From Bacteroidota bacterium (GTDB lineage: Bacteria > Bacteroidota > Bacteroidia > Bacteroidales > GCA-2748055), in the NCBI GenBank assembly GCA_030642565.1, contig DAOWNM010000029.1:1-14107 (forward strand): DNA of 14,107 nt, written 5' to 3'. Below the pieces are notes generated by a model, which ran no database searches, was not told where the DNA came from, and saw only the letters and a program-made list of their open reading frames with translations. Below, piece by piece: positions 7,901-13,676 of this stretch. Position numbers and translations under genes: made by a program. Position 1 is the stretch's first letter, and each line of letters begins with the position of its first letter.

Positions 7901-8225
7901 GGTCGCCAAATGAGTTGTAGGTTACCCGGGTGGGTACTCCACCACCAGCAGGCATCACATAGAGATCCTGGTTCCCGTTGTAACTGGCCGAAAAGGCAAT
8001 CTCCTTTCCATCGGGTGAGAACCGGGGCCACGACTCCTCTCCCGGAGAGTGGGTTATTTGCTGCGCGATTCTCCCATCCTTGGACATGATCCAGATATCC
8101 CCCCCGTACACAAAGACAATCTGTTTGTCTGAAACATCGGCATAGCGTAATAGTCTGGCACTAACCTGGCCGAAAGATAATTGTACGGCCAGTACGGCCA
8201 ACAGAAACATAAATGCTCTTTTCAT
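4950..8225 (-). CDS. Exported Tricorn-type protease (PD40 beta-propellers, PDZ, S41/Tricorn catalytic core)
   Basis: A 1091-aa serine protease predicted to degrade peptides in the periplasm. The signal peptide is residues 1-19, ending Ser-Phe-Gly before Gln20. Residues ~25-290 and ~300-665 carry WD40/PD40-type blades marked by Ser-Pro-Asp-Gly or close variants at 70, 114, 160, 313, 354, 400, 448 and 493, fitting the two propellers of Tricorn. A helical C1 region (~680-755), a PDZ domain (~765-855) and the catalytic C2 region (~870-1065) follow. By alignment from memory the active-site residues are His748 (Ala-Gly-His-Thr), nucleophile Ser972 (Ala-Gly-Ser-Gly-Gly-Asp) and Glu1030, shortly before Gly-Val-Ser-Pro-Asp-Ile. 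The residue before His748 is Gly, where archaeal Tricorn has Ser. A Glu/Lys-rich insert sits at ~547-569. Single-gene unit, divergent from the lysE-like operon. Family assignment is strong; substrate range is unknown. Confidence 0.92.
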   Translation of the reverse strand: MKRAFMFLLAVLAVQLSFGQVSARLLRYADVSDKQIVFVYGGDIWIMSKDGRIAQQITHSPGEESWPRFSPDGKEIAFSASYNGNQDLYVMPAGGGVPTRVTYNSFGDRMVEWHPDGKRLLFASKRESGRQSYSQFYLVDRAGGNPEKLSIPYGELASFSPDGNSLAYITKITENYPFKRYRGGLSSDILLYDMQGNQTENITNSHAIDGKPAWVGDQLFYLSDAGENMRLNVWLYDMSEKRGKQVTFLKDFDISSLSAGNNELIFEAGGTLYLMDAGSKKYEPVEVKVVSDLSLEMPRSVKVGESIRNMSASPDGKRVLFEARGEIFNVPVKEGYVLNLTRSSGAFDMMPAWSPDGKNIAFWSDRSGEYELYLQDPGKEKDPVQLTSRGKGFGYQPYWSPDSKKIAFIDETNDISIIDVESKTTIVAGNYRWNVGHGSRYGYPITWSPDSRWIAFTEGMDNSHSAIFLYNVEKQQKLQVTGGFYDDSGPVFSTDGKFLFFLTDRSMRPAYSDMDDGTWVYPNATQVAAMPLTAETPSLLSAKNDSLEKEDKEDKEGEKEAEGETKKKKAPDVKIEPEGLESRVELLPPKAGNISWLASFEGKLVFLRHPNTGSDSRSSSLAYYDIEEREEKSIMSEVQRAELTADGKMILVRTGGKYGVIKAAEKQKVEKPIPTGDLAMELKPREEWRQIFNDTWRRYRDFFYDPQMHGVDWEAMRKQYGELVEDARSRWDLSFIASNLAAELSAGHTYTYGDGPDQVKRVSTGFLGIDWELTDTGYRIRRIVKPAAWDTEVRSPFDRPGIEVKEGHYIHAVNGIPLDPFRDPYAAFEGLAGKTVSLTTSATGNSQEAVCVVIKCLNQGEEVNLRYLEWIENNRKRVDKLSGGKLGYIYMSNTAMRGQLELVRMFYGQLDREGFIIDERFNGGGALADRFMELLQRPVVYNLHWRHGKDHTQPVKTNTGPMGMLINGWAGSGGDGLPWAFQELKAGPIVGERTLGILIGPATGHQLIDGGGITVPGARLYDNDGHWFWEGEGVSPDIEVWDDPNILIQGRDPQLERVVKEVINLLETQSPEMTPAPEREDRTAGDLKSIY
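6519..6587 (-). other. Low-complexity Glu/Lys/Asp-rich segment inside the Tricorn-like protein
   Basis: These bases encode residues ~547-569, almost entirely Glu, Lys, Asp and Gly, ending with four Lys. The DNA is a purine-rich tract on the coding strand with imperfect reiteration of GAGGA and AAAGAGG units. It interrupts the second propeller and is probably an exposed flexible loop. Its slippage-prone sequence may vary in length between strains. Confidence 0.7.
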
Positions 8226-8319
8226 GGAGATAAAATTTGCTATGGTGTGAATTTTGAAAATCTAATATACAAATTCGACACGTTTTATCTATTTTCGCCT
8301 CAAAGGAACGAGTGGTACA
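8226..8319. promoter_or_regulatory. Divergent promoter region between the Tricorn-like gene and the lysE-like operon
   Basis: This 94-base AT-rich gap must hold start signals for both directions. For the plus strand, TATTTTCG (8290-8297) matches the Bacteroidota -7 element TAnnTTTG at seven of eight positions and would give a leader of about 15-25 bases. No convincing -33 TTTG is found 19-20 bases upstream. AAAGGA at 8302-8307 lies 12 bases before the ATG, far for a Shine-Dalgarno sequence. On the minus strand, TAGATTTT is the nearest -7 match. Confidence 0.35.
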
Positions 8320-8931
8320 ATGATTCAGGAACTGATCATCGCATTGATGCTGGGACTTATCGGGGGAGTAATTCCCGGTCCGGTCATTACATCTATATTC
8401 ACAGAGATCCTTCAGTCGGGGTATCTGAAGAGTCTGAGGATTGTCCTGATCGCCCTTGTCACTGAAACATTGGTGGCCCTGGGAAGCCTGTTAATTCTCG
8501 GTTCCCTGAATTTCAACGAAGCATTTTTCAGGGGGTTGTCATTGGCCGGTGCAGCCATTTTGATCTGGATCGCCATCTCCATATGGAAGGTACGAACCCT
8601 GGAGAGTGGCGAGAAGGTGCAGTTTGGACTCTGGAAGGTTGTGGTTATGATCCTCTCCAATGGGGTACTCTGGACCTACTGGATCACCATCTGCATACCC
8701 AAGGCCATCCTGCTGGGTGACCAGCTCCACCTGGGCGAATACCTCTTTATGGGTCTGGTTCAACTGGGCTGGCTGATCTCCACCCTGGTGGTGGCCTTCA
8801 TCTTCTCCAGGTTCCGGAGGACCCTCTCCCGGCCCCGTGTTATTCCTTTTCTTTTTAAGTTATTTGCCCTTGCATTTGCTTACTTTGCAATAGATATGAT
8901 CATTAAATCCATACAGTACTTCATCGCGTAG
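8320..8931 (+). CDS. LysE-family amino-acid/metabolite exporter
   Basis: Inner-membrane protein of 203 aa with about six hydrophobic segments (~4-26, 40-62, 70-90, 108-130, 142-164 and 180-198), as usual for the LysE/RhtB superfamily. The N-terminal helix carries the family hallmark Gly-Gly-Val-Ile-Pro-Gly-Pro (15-21), and a Leu-Ser-Asn-Gly-Val-Leu-Trp stretch (112-118) begins the fourth segment. Such proteins export amino acids or related small molecules using the proton gradient. It is the first gene of a compact plus-strand run, and its TAG lies 11 bases before the ATP-grasp gene. Exporting the product of the downstream ligase or decarboxylase would fit the context, but this is inference. 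The actual substrate is unknown. Confidence 0.85.
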   Translation: MIQELIIALMLGLIGGVIPGPVITSIFTEILQSGYLKSLRIVLIALVTETLVALGSLLILGSLNFNEAFFRGLSLAGAAILIWIAISIWKVRTLESGEKVQFGLWKVVVMILSNGVLWTYWITICIPKAILLGDQLHLGEYLFMGLVQLGWLISTLVVAFIFSRFRRTLSRPRVIPFLFKLFALAFAYFAIDMIIKSIQYFIA

Positions 8932-8942
8932 CTATCCGTTCC

Positions 8943-9842
8943 ATGCATCAGTTCGATATCACCATTCTGACCGATTCCATCCACCTGGGTGCCCTGAAGC
9001 GTACTCTTCATATTGAAAATATAATGCAGGAGGACCGGCTGGTACAGACGGCCCTGGAACAGAGAGGTCTGAAGGTAAGACGTATTAACTGGGATCACCC
9101 TGAAGTGGATTGGAGCGACACCCGCTACATTTTGTTCCGGAGTACCTGGGACTACTTTGACCGCTTTCCGGAGTTTGACCGCTGGCTGGAAAGTGTCAAA
9201 AATCAAACCTCCATGCTCAATCCCTATGAAACAGTACGGTGGAACCTGGATAAGCACTATCTGCTGGAACTGGCAGAAAAAGGGGTCCATATCCCCCCCA
9301 CCCGGTTTATGGAAAAGGGAGATCAAAAACCATTGAAAGAGCTGACCGCTGAAACGGGCTGGAGTGAAATCATTCTGAAACCGGTGGTGAGCGGAGCGGC
9401 GCGCCACACCTACCGTTTCACACCCGGGGAGAGTGCCAGATATGAGAAGGTTTTTCGCAATCTGGTGGTCGAAGAGGCCATGATGATCCAGGAGTTTCAG
9501 CAGCAGGTAACGGAAAAAGGAGAGGTTTCCTTTGTTGTCATCGGAGGTACATTTACCCACGCCATTCTGAAAAAGGCCAGGAGCGGTGATTTCAGGGTGC
9601 AGGACGATTTTGGAGGAACCTTACACCCTTACGATCCTTCAGAAGAGGAGATTGCATTTGCTGAAGCGGTGGTGTCACATTGCCGGCAACAGCCGCTGTA
9701 TGCCAGGGTCGATGCCATCTGGGACAACCTGGACCAGCTAGCCATTTCCGAACTGGAGCTGATTGAGCCCGAATTGTGGTTCCGTTATAACCCGGATGCT
9801 GCCAACCGCCTGGCTGATACATTTATCAGCTACGACCATTAA
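8943..9842 (+). CDS. ATP-grasp ligase, DcsG/RimK-like
   Basis: Predicted cytoplasmic ATP-dependent carboxylate-amine (or similar) ligase of 299 aa. It resembles the family that includes DcsG, the ring-closing ligase of D-cycloserine biosynthesis, and glutathione-synthetase-like ATP-grasp proteins. Recognisable blocks are Arg-Ser-Thr-Trp-Asp-Tyr-Phe (66-72), Arg-Trp-Asn-Leu-Asp-Lys (99-104), the ATP-binding strand Ile-Leu-Lys-Pro-Val-Val-Ser (144-150, Lys146), Met-Ile-Gln-Glu-Phe (181-185), Gly-Asp-Phe-Arg-Val-Gln (215-220), Ala-Arg-Val-Asp (254-257) and the metal-binding Glu-Leu-Glu-Leu-Ile-Glu-Pro (270-276). All core ATP-grasp features seem intact, so an active enzyme is likely. It lies between the exporter (11 bases) and the decarboxylase (15 bases), suggesting they share a pathway. 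The product cannot be named, and D-cycloserine itself is unlikely because the other dcs genes are not seen. Confidence 0.82.
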   Translation: MHQFDITILTDSIHLGALKRTLHIENIMQEDRLVQTALEQRGLKVRRINWDHPEVDWSDTRYILFRSTWDYFDRFPEFDRWLESVKNQTSMLNPYETVRWNLDKHYLLELAEKGVHIPPTRFMEKGDQKPLKELTAETGWSEIILKPVVSGAARHTYRFTPGESARYEKVFRNLVVEEAMMIQEFQQQVTEKGEVSFVVIGGTFTHAILKKARSGDFRVQDDFGGTLHPYDPSEEEIAFAEAVVSHCRQQPLYARVDAIWDNLDQLAISELELIEPELWFRYNPDAANRLADTFISYDH

Positions 9843-9857
9843 ATCCATTTAAACGTT

Positions 9858-11279
9858 ATGTTAAATCCGAAAGATTTTAAAAAAGAGGCTGGCCCTGTGG
9901 TCGATTGGATCGACCGGTACATGAACAACATCAAATCTTTCCCGGTAAAATCAAAGGTATCGCCGGGTGATATCTATAACGCTCTTCCGGGAGAGGCGCC
10001 CCTGCACTCCGAACCCATGGAACAGATCATGGAGGACCTTGACAGGATCATCCTGCCGGGAATGACCCACTGGCAGCATCCAGGGTTCCACGCCTATTTT
10101 CCGGCCAACTCTTCGGTGGAATCGGTCCTGGCCGAATCGGTCGCCTCGGCCATGGGGGCACAGTGTATGATCTGGGAAACCTCCCCTGCTGCGGCCGAAC
10201 TGGAGCAGCGGATGATGGAGTGGCTGCGCGATGCAATGGGCATTCCTGGAAATTTTGAAGGGGTGATACAGGATAGCGCCTCCTCTGCGTCGCTGGTATC
10301 GCTGATCACTGCACGAGAGGTGGCCACAGGATTCCGTTCCAATGAGGAAGGGGTACCGCCAAACCTCCGGGTATACTGTTCGGAGGAGACCCACTCCTCC
10401 ATTGAAAAGGGAGTTGGAGTCTGTGGAATTGGCCGAAGGAACCTGGTAAAGATCGGGGTGGACCAGCAGATGAGAATGGACTCTTCACAGCTGGAGGCAA
10501 TGATCAGTGAGGACCTTGAAGCGGGTCTGAAACCGTGTGCGGTGGTAGCGACCATCGGCACCACGGGTACTGTGGCTGTAGATCCACTGGAGGAGATTGC
10601 AGAGATATGCAAGAAACACGGGGTCTGGTTGCATGTGGATGCGGCCTTTGCCGGCAGTGCCTTGCTACTGCCCGAGCAAAGGTGGATGATCCAAGGAATA
10701 GAACAGGCCAACAGCTTTGTCTTTAACCCCCATAAATGGATGTTTACCAATTTTGACTGTTCGGTCTACCTGGTAAAAGATGCCGGGTTATTGATTAAAA
10801 CCTTTGATATCCTGCCCGAGTACCTGAAGACCAAAACGCGGGGAGTGGTTAATGACTACCGGGACTGGGGAGTTCCGCTGGGCCGAAGGTTCAGGGCGCT
10901 GAAGCTCTGGTTCGTGATCAGGAGTTTCGGGCTGGAGGGGATCCGTGAAAAACTCCGGGCTCATATCCGGATGAACAACCGCTTTTCGGAGGCCCTCGGC
11001 CAGATGAAGAGCATACATCTTCCACTGGAGCCGTTCCTGAATTTCACCTGTTTCCGTTTGCAACCTGAAGGATTGGAGAACCCGGATACGCTTAACCCTC
11101 TTAATGAGGCGTTCCTGGAGGAGATCAACAGAGGGGGCGAGCTCTATCTGACCCATACCAAAATAGATGGGCTCTATACTTTACGGATGATTATCGGGCA
11201 GACCTATGTGGAGGAGAAGGATGTGGACCGTGCTCTGGAGCTGATCTCTTACGCTGCCGGTCAAATCTTAAAAAACTGA
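9858..11279 (+). CDS. PLP-dependent group II amino acid decarboxylase (aromatic-L-amino-acid decarboxylase type)
   Basis: A 473-aa cytoplasmic enzyme that should decarboxylate an L-amino acid, probably aromatic, to the amine. Length and motifs match animal and plant DOPA/tryptophan decarboxylases: His179 in Thr-His-Ser-Ser (stacks on the PLP ring), Asp261 in Val-Asp-Ala-Ala-Phe-Ala-Gly, the Schiff-base Lys293 in Asn-Pro-His-Lys-Trp, and Asp-Tyr-Arg-Asp-Trp (333-337) followed by Pro-Leu-Gly-Arg-Arg-Phe-Arg. Tyr334 of the mobile loop matches the tyrosine needed for decarboxylation in human DDC (Tyr332), so a decarboxylase is more likely than an aldehyde synthase. The N-terminal Pro-Gly-Met-Thr-His-Trp-Gln-His-Pro segment (67-75) is also typical. 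The stop overlaps the next gene's ATG by one base. The exact substrate is uncertain. Confidence 0.92.
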   Translation: MLNPKDFKKEAGPVVDWIDRYMNNIKSFPVKSKVSPGDIYNALPGEAPLHSEPMEQIMEDLDRIILPGMTHWQHPGFHAYFPANSSVESVLAESVASAMGAQCMIWETSPAAAELEQRMMEWLRDAMGIPGNFEGVIQDSASSASLVSLITAREVATGFRSNEEGVPPNLRVYCSEETHSSIEKGVGVCGIGRRNLVKIGVDQQMRMDSSQLEAMISEDLEAGLKPCAVVATIGTTGTVAVDPLEEIAEICKKHGVWLHVDAAFAGSALLLPEQRWMIQGIEQANSFVFNPHKWMFTNFDCSVYLVKDAGLLIKTFDILPEYLKTKTRGVVNDYRDWGVPLGRRFRALKLWFVIRSFGLEGIREKLRAHIRMNNRFSEALGQMKSIHLPLEPFLNFTCFRLQPEGLENPDTLNPLNEAFLEEINRGGELYLTHTKIDGLYTLRMIIGQTYVEEKDVDRALELISYAAGQILKN

Positions 11280-12031
11280 TGCTAAAACAGTCTGCAACAC
11301 TACTCTTTTTCATCATCTTTGTGTCCATTTGCCATGGCCAGCAGGGATTCAGGGAGTCGCAGCAATCTTACCCACGCGTTAGGGAAGCCTACAGCGAGAA
11401 ATGGGAACACGTGAACCAGGTGCTATCATCTCTGGATATTGAACCCGGAGCAATTGAGCTATACCTGGTAGCTTTCAAGCAGGAGAAGCAGCTGGAGGTG
11501 TGGACGAGAAATGAAGGAGAAGAGCAGTTCAGGTTACTCACGACCTATAAGATCTGTCGAACCTCGGGTCTTCCAGGACCAAAACGAATGCAGGGCGATC
11601 TGCAGATTCCGGAAGGCTTTTATCACATCAGTGCCTGGAACCCCTGGAGCAATTTCCACCTATCCATGTGTATCAACTACCCCAACCGTTCGGACCGGGT
11701 GCTGGGTGTGGAGGGAAATCTGGGCGGGAACATATGCATCCACGGCTCCTGCGTTACCATCGGGTGTATTCCGCTGACTGACAGTGTGATCAAGGAGCTT
11801 TACATCCTCTGCTTGGAGGCAAGAAACAGCGGGCAGTCCCGTATCCCGGTTACCATCTATCCTGCCAGGTTGAACCGGGACAATTACAACCAGCTGGTTC
11901 AGGAACATGGAGAAGATGAGGACCGGCTGAATCTCTGGAGCGAACTTAAAACTGCTTACGAACTCTTTATCTCGGACCACCGGCTGCCGGAAATTACATT
12001 TCTGTCCGATGGTCGACACACCATCCGTTAG
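11279..12031 (+). CDS. YafK/DpaA-like L,D-transpeptidase-fold protein, exported
   Basis: Predicted periplasmic peptidoglycan-active protein of 250 aa. Residues 1-20 are a signal peptide ending Cys-His-Gly before Gln21. The YkuD-type catalytic block is Ile-His-Gly-Ser-Cys-Val-Thr-Ile-Gly-Cys (154-163), with His155 and nucleophile Cys163. Cys163 is followed by Ile-Pro-Leu-Thr-Asp rather than the His/Asn-Arg of classical L,D-transpeptidases. This matches the YafK subgroup, as does the following Ile-Lys-Glu-Leu-Tyr and the Pro-Val-Thr-Ile-Tyr-Pro strand (190-195). E. coli YafK (DpaA) is an amidase that detaches Braun lipoprotein from peptidoglycan, whereas other family members cross-link. The ATG (11279-11281) overlaps the decarboxylase TGA, a classical coupling arrangement. 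Cleavage or modification of peptidoglycan peptides is likely; the precise reaction is open. Confidence 0.85.
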   Translation: MLKQSATLLFFIIFVSICHGQQGFRESQQSYPRVREAYSEKWEHVNQVLSSLDIEPGAIELYLVAFKQEKQLEVWTRNEGEEQFRLLTTYKICRTSGLPGPKRMQGDLQIPEGFYHISAWNPWSNFHLSMCINYPNRSDRVLGVEGNLGGNICIHGSCVTIGCIPLTDSVIKELYILCLEARNSGQSRIPVTIYPARLNRDNYNQLVQEHGEDEDRLNLWSELKTAYELFISDHRLPEITFLSDGRHTIR

Positions 12032-12037
12032 ATATTG

Positions 12038-12045
12038 TATTTTTG
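12038..12045 (+). promoter_or_regulatory. Possible internal -7 promoter element before the THEP1-like gene
   Basis: TATTTTTG is an exact match to the Bacteroidota -7 consensus TAnnTTTG and ends seven bases before the ATG at 12053. A transcript from it would be leaderless or nearly so. No TTG-type -33 element is seen at the expected distance, where the upstream gene is still coding, so this may be a chance match. Confidence 0.3.
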
Positions 12046-12052
12046 TCTCTCC

Positions 12053-12631
12053 ATGAGCGAAACAACGCAACAACACACCATATTCCTGGTCACCGGATCG
12101 GTACAGGGGGGTAAAACCACCTTCCTTTCAGAGTTGGTCGGGTTGCTGAAAAAGAGAGAGCTGAAGGTGGGTGGATTCCTCTCTCCCGGAAGTTTTGATT
12201 CAGGTGAGAGATCGGGGTTCAACCTGAAAAACATCGAAAATGGAATGCAAATACCTATGGCATCGTCTCAGGAAACCAGTAAGTGGATAAAATACAGGAG
12301 GTTCTGGTTCAATCCTGATGCATTCAAACAGGGTTTTGAGTGGATCCAGGCATGCCTTCTACAGAAGCCCCATGTAGTGGTGATCGACGAGGTGGGCCCC
12401 ATGGAGCTGGAGGGCTCCGGCTGGTCGGAGACCCTGGAAACCTTAAGAACCTCTTCGGTTCCAGTGCAGCTGTGGAGCGTCCGGGAGAGGCTGCTCAACG
12501 AGGTGATAGAGCGGTGGGATATTCCTTTCGAAAATGTAATCCGTATTGAAGAGGTGGAGGCGATTGGAGCAGCAGAGCTTATCAGTGGGATAGTTCAGAA
12601 AGATAATAGAGAATCAAATCATGAACAATAA
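12053..12631 (+). CDS. THEP1-type nucleoside-triphosphatase/nucleotide kinase
   Basis: Soluble P-loop protein, 192 aa from the ATG at 12053. A TTG at 12035 would add six unremarkable residues and is disfavoured. Walker A is Gly-Ser-Val-Gln-Gly-Gly-Lys-Thr (15-22). Walker B is Val-Val-Val-Ile-Asp-Glu-Val-Gly-Pro-Met-Glu-Leu (108-119), the Asp-Glu-x-Gly-x-Met-Glu-Leu form diagnostic of the THEP1/NTPase_1 family. Known members from thermophiles and humans hydrolyse nucleoside triphosphates slowly, and their cellular role is not settled. The gene sits 21 bases after the YafK-like gene and overlaps the start of the oxidoreductase gene if that begins at 12621. The context does not indicate a specific substrate. 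Confidence 0.88.
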   Translation: MSETTQQHTIFLVTGSVQGGKTTFLSELVGLLKKRELKVGGFLSPGSFDSGERSGFNLKNIENGMQIPMASSQETSKWIKYRRFWFNPDAFKQGFEWIQACLLQKPHVVVIDEVGPMELEGSGWSETLETLRTSSVPVQLWSVRERLLNEVIERWDIPFENVIRIEEVEAIGAAELISGIVQKDNRESNHEQ

Positions 12632-13649
12632 CATGAAATCAAGGAAAAACCAGCTGCCTGAGCAGATGACTGCCATCAGGCAACATGAACCGGGAGGTGC
12701 ACTAAAAATTGAGAAGATAGCAGTACCTCACCCCGGACCGGGCGAGGTGCTGGTAGAGATGGAGGCATCGCCCGTTAATCCGTCCGACCTGGCACTGCTC
12801 GCAGGTGGCTACCTGGAGCGCTCCTACCCTTTTACCCCCGGCCTGGAGGGAAGCGGAATCGTTGTAGAAGCAGGAAGCGGGCTCTTTCCGCGACTCAGAT
12901 TGGGTAAAAGGGTGGCCTGTTCGCCCGATCAGGGCGGGGATGGAACCTGGGCAGACTATATGAAAACATCTGCCATGAAAACGGCTCCTCTTCCGAAACA
13001 TATATCCCCGGAGCAGGGATCGATGATGCTGGTAAACCCCATGACCGCCATGGCCTTTATTCAGCTTGCCCGGGAGGAAAAACACCGGGCCATGGTTAAC
13101 AATGCAGCCGCAAGTTCGCTGGGGAAAATGTTAATCAGGCTTACAAAAAGCCAGGGGATTCCGTTGATCAATATTGTCAGAAGAGAGGAGCAGGTTGATG
13201 CCTTGAAGAAGCTGGGTGCGGTCCATGTTCTGAACAGCACCTCAGAAACCTTTGCGGCAGAGCTGAAACAGCTTGCAGAAGAGCTGGATGCCACCCTTAT
13301 CCTGGATGCGGTCACCGGGAGTCAGAGCTCCATCCTGCTGGATGCTGCACCCCGAGGTTCCAAGCTGATTGCATATGCCAGGCTTTCCGGCGATCCCATC
13401 CTGGCCAACCCCGGAGCACTTATCAAAGAGGAGAAAGAGATTGTCGGGTTCCAGCTGGGAAACTGGTTGCACTCGAAAGGAGTCCTGTTTAAGCTCAGGT
13501 TTATCAACAGCGTTAAGAGACAACTGGACGGTGAACTCTCCTCAACGATCAGCCGGACCTATCCCCTGGAGAGTGCCGAAGAGGCCATTGCCCAATACAG
13601 GGAACATATGTCCGATGGCAAGATCATTCTGAAGATTGGATCCTATTGA
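12621..13649 (+). CDS. Zinc-free medium-chain dehydrogenase/reductase (quinone oxidoreductase or enoyl-reductase-like)
   Basis: NAD(P)H-dependent oxidoreductase of up to 342 aa. The N-terminal GroES-like domain (~17-125) has Pro-Val-Asn-Pro-Ser-Asp (51-56), Gly-Gly-Tyr (62-64) and Thr-Pro-Gly-Leu-Glu-Gly-Ser-Gly (72-79). Zinc-ligand cysteines and histidines are absent. The Rossmann domain starts Val-Asn-Asn-Ala-Ala-Ala-Ser-Ser-Leu-Gly (159-168), then Asn-Ile-Val-Arg-Arg (184-188), a pairing like that of MECR/Etr1-type 2-enoyl thioester reductases, where the arginines would favour NADPH. The start is ambiguous: ATG 12621 overlaps the THEP1-like gene by 11 bases, ATG 12633 begins one base after its TAA, and ATG 12666 is where homology begins. 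None has a clear Shine-Dalgarno sequence. Substrate unknown. Confidence 0.85.
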   Translation: MNNNMKSRKNQLPEQMTAIRQHEPGGALKIEKIAVPHPGPGEVLVEMEASPVNPSDLALLAGGYLERSYPFTPGLEGSGIVVEAGSGLFPRLRLGKRVACSPDQGGDGTWADYMKTSAMKTAPLPKHISPEQGSMMLVNPMTAMAFIQLAREEKHRAMVNNAAASSLGKMLIRLTKSQGIPLINIVRREEQVDALKKLGAVHVLNSTSETFAAELKQLAEELDATLILDAVTGSQSSILLDAAPRGSKLIAYARLSGDPILANPGALIKEEKEIVGFQLGNWLHSKGVLFKLRFINSVKRQLDGELSSTISRTYPLESAEEAIAQYREHMSDGKIILKIGSY

Positions 13650-13676
13650 TTACTTTTATTCTTTCATTCCCATATC

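Noticed and set aside
7000..8050. Recurring DNA motif resembling GCCATCGGGCGACCA, considered as an interspersed DNA repeat
   Set aside because: Each copy falls on the Ser-Pro-Asp-Gly turn of a propeller blade, so the repetition is explained by protein repeats.
8880..9560. Minus-strand open frame of 226 codons opposite the ATP-grasp gene
   Set aside because: Its product has no family features, while the plus-strand frame carries clear ATP-grasp motifs.
10094..10750. Minus-strand open frame of 218 codons opposite the decarboxylase
   Set aside because: It is antisense to the PLP-binding region of a well-conserved enzyme; no independent evidence supports it.
12035..12052. TTG at 12035 as the start of the THEP1-like gene
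   Set aside because: The ATG at 12053 is in frame and gives the usual distance to Walker A. The extra residues are not conserved-looking, and the TTG lies just upstream of the TATTTTTG element.
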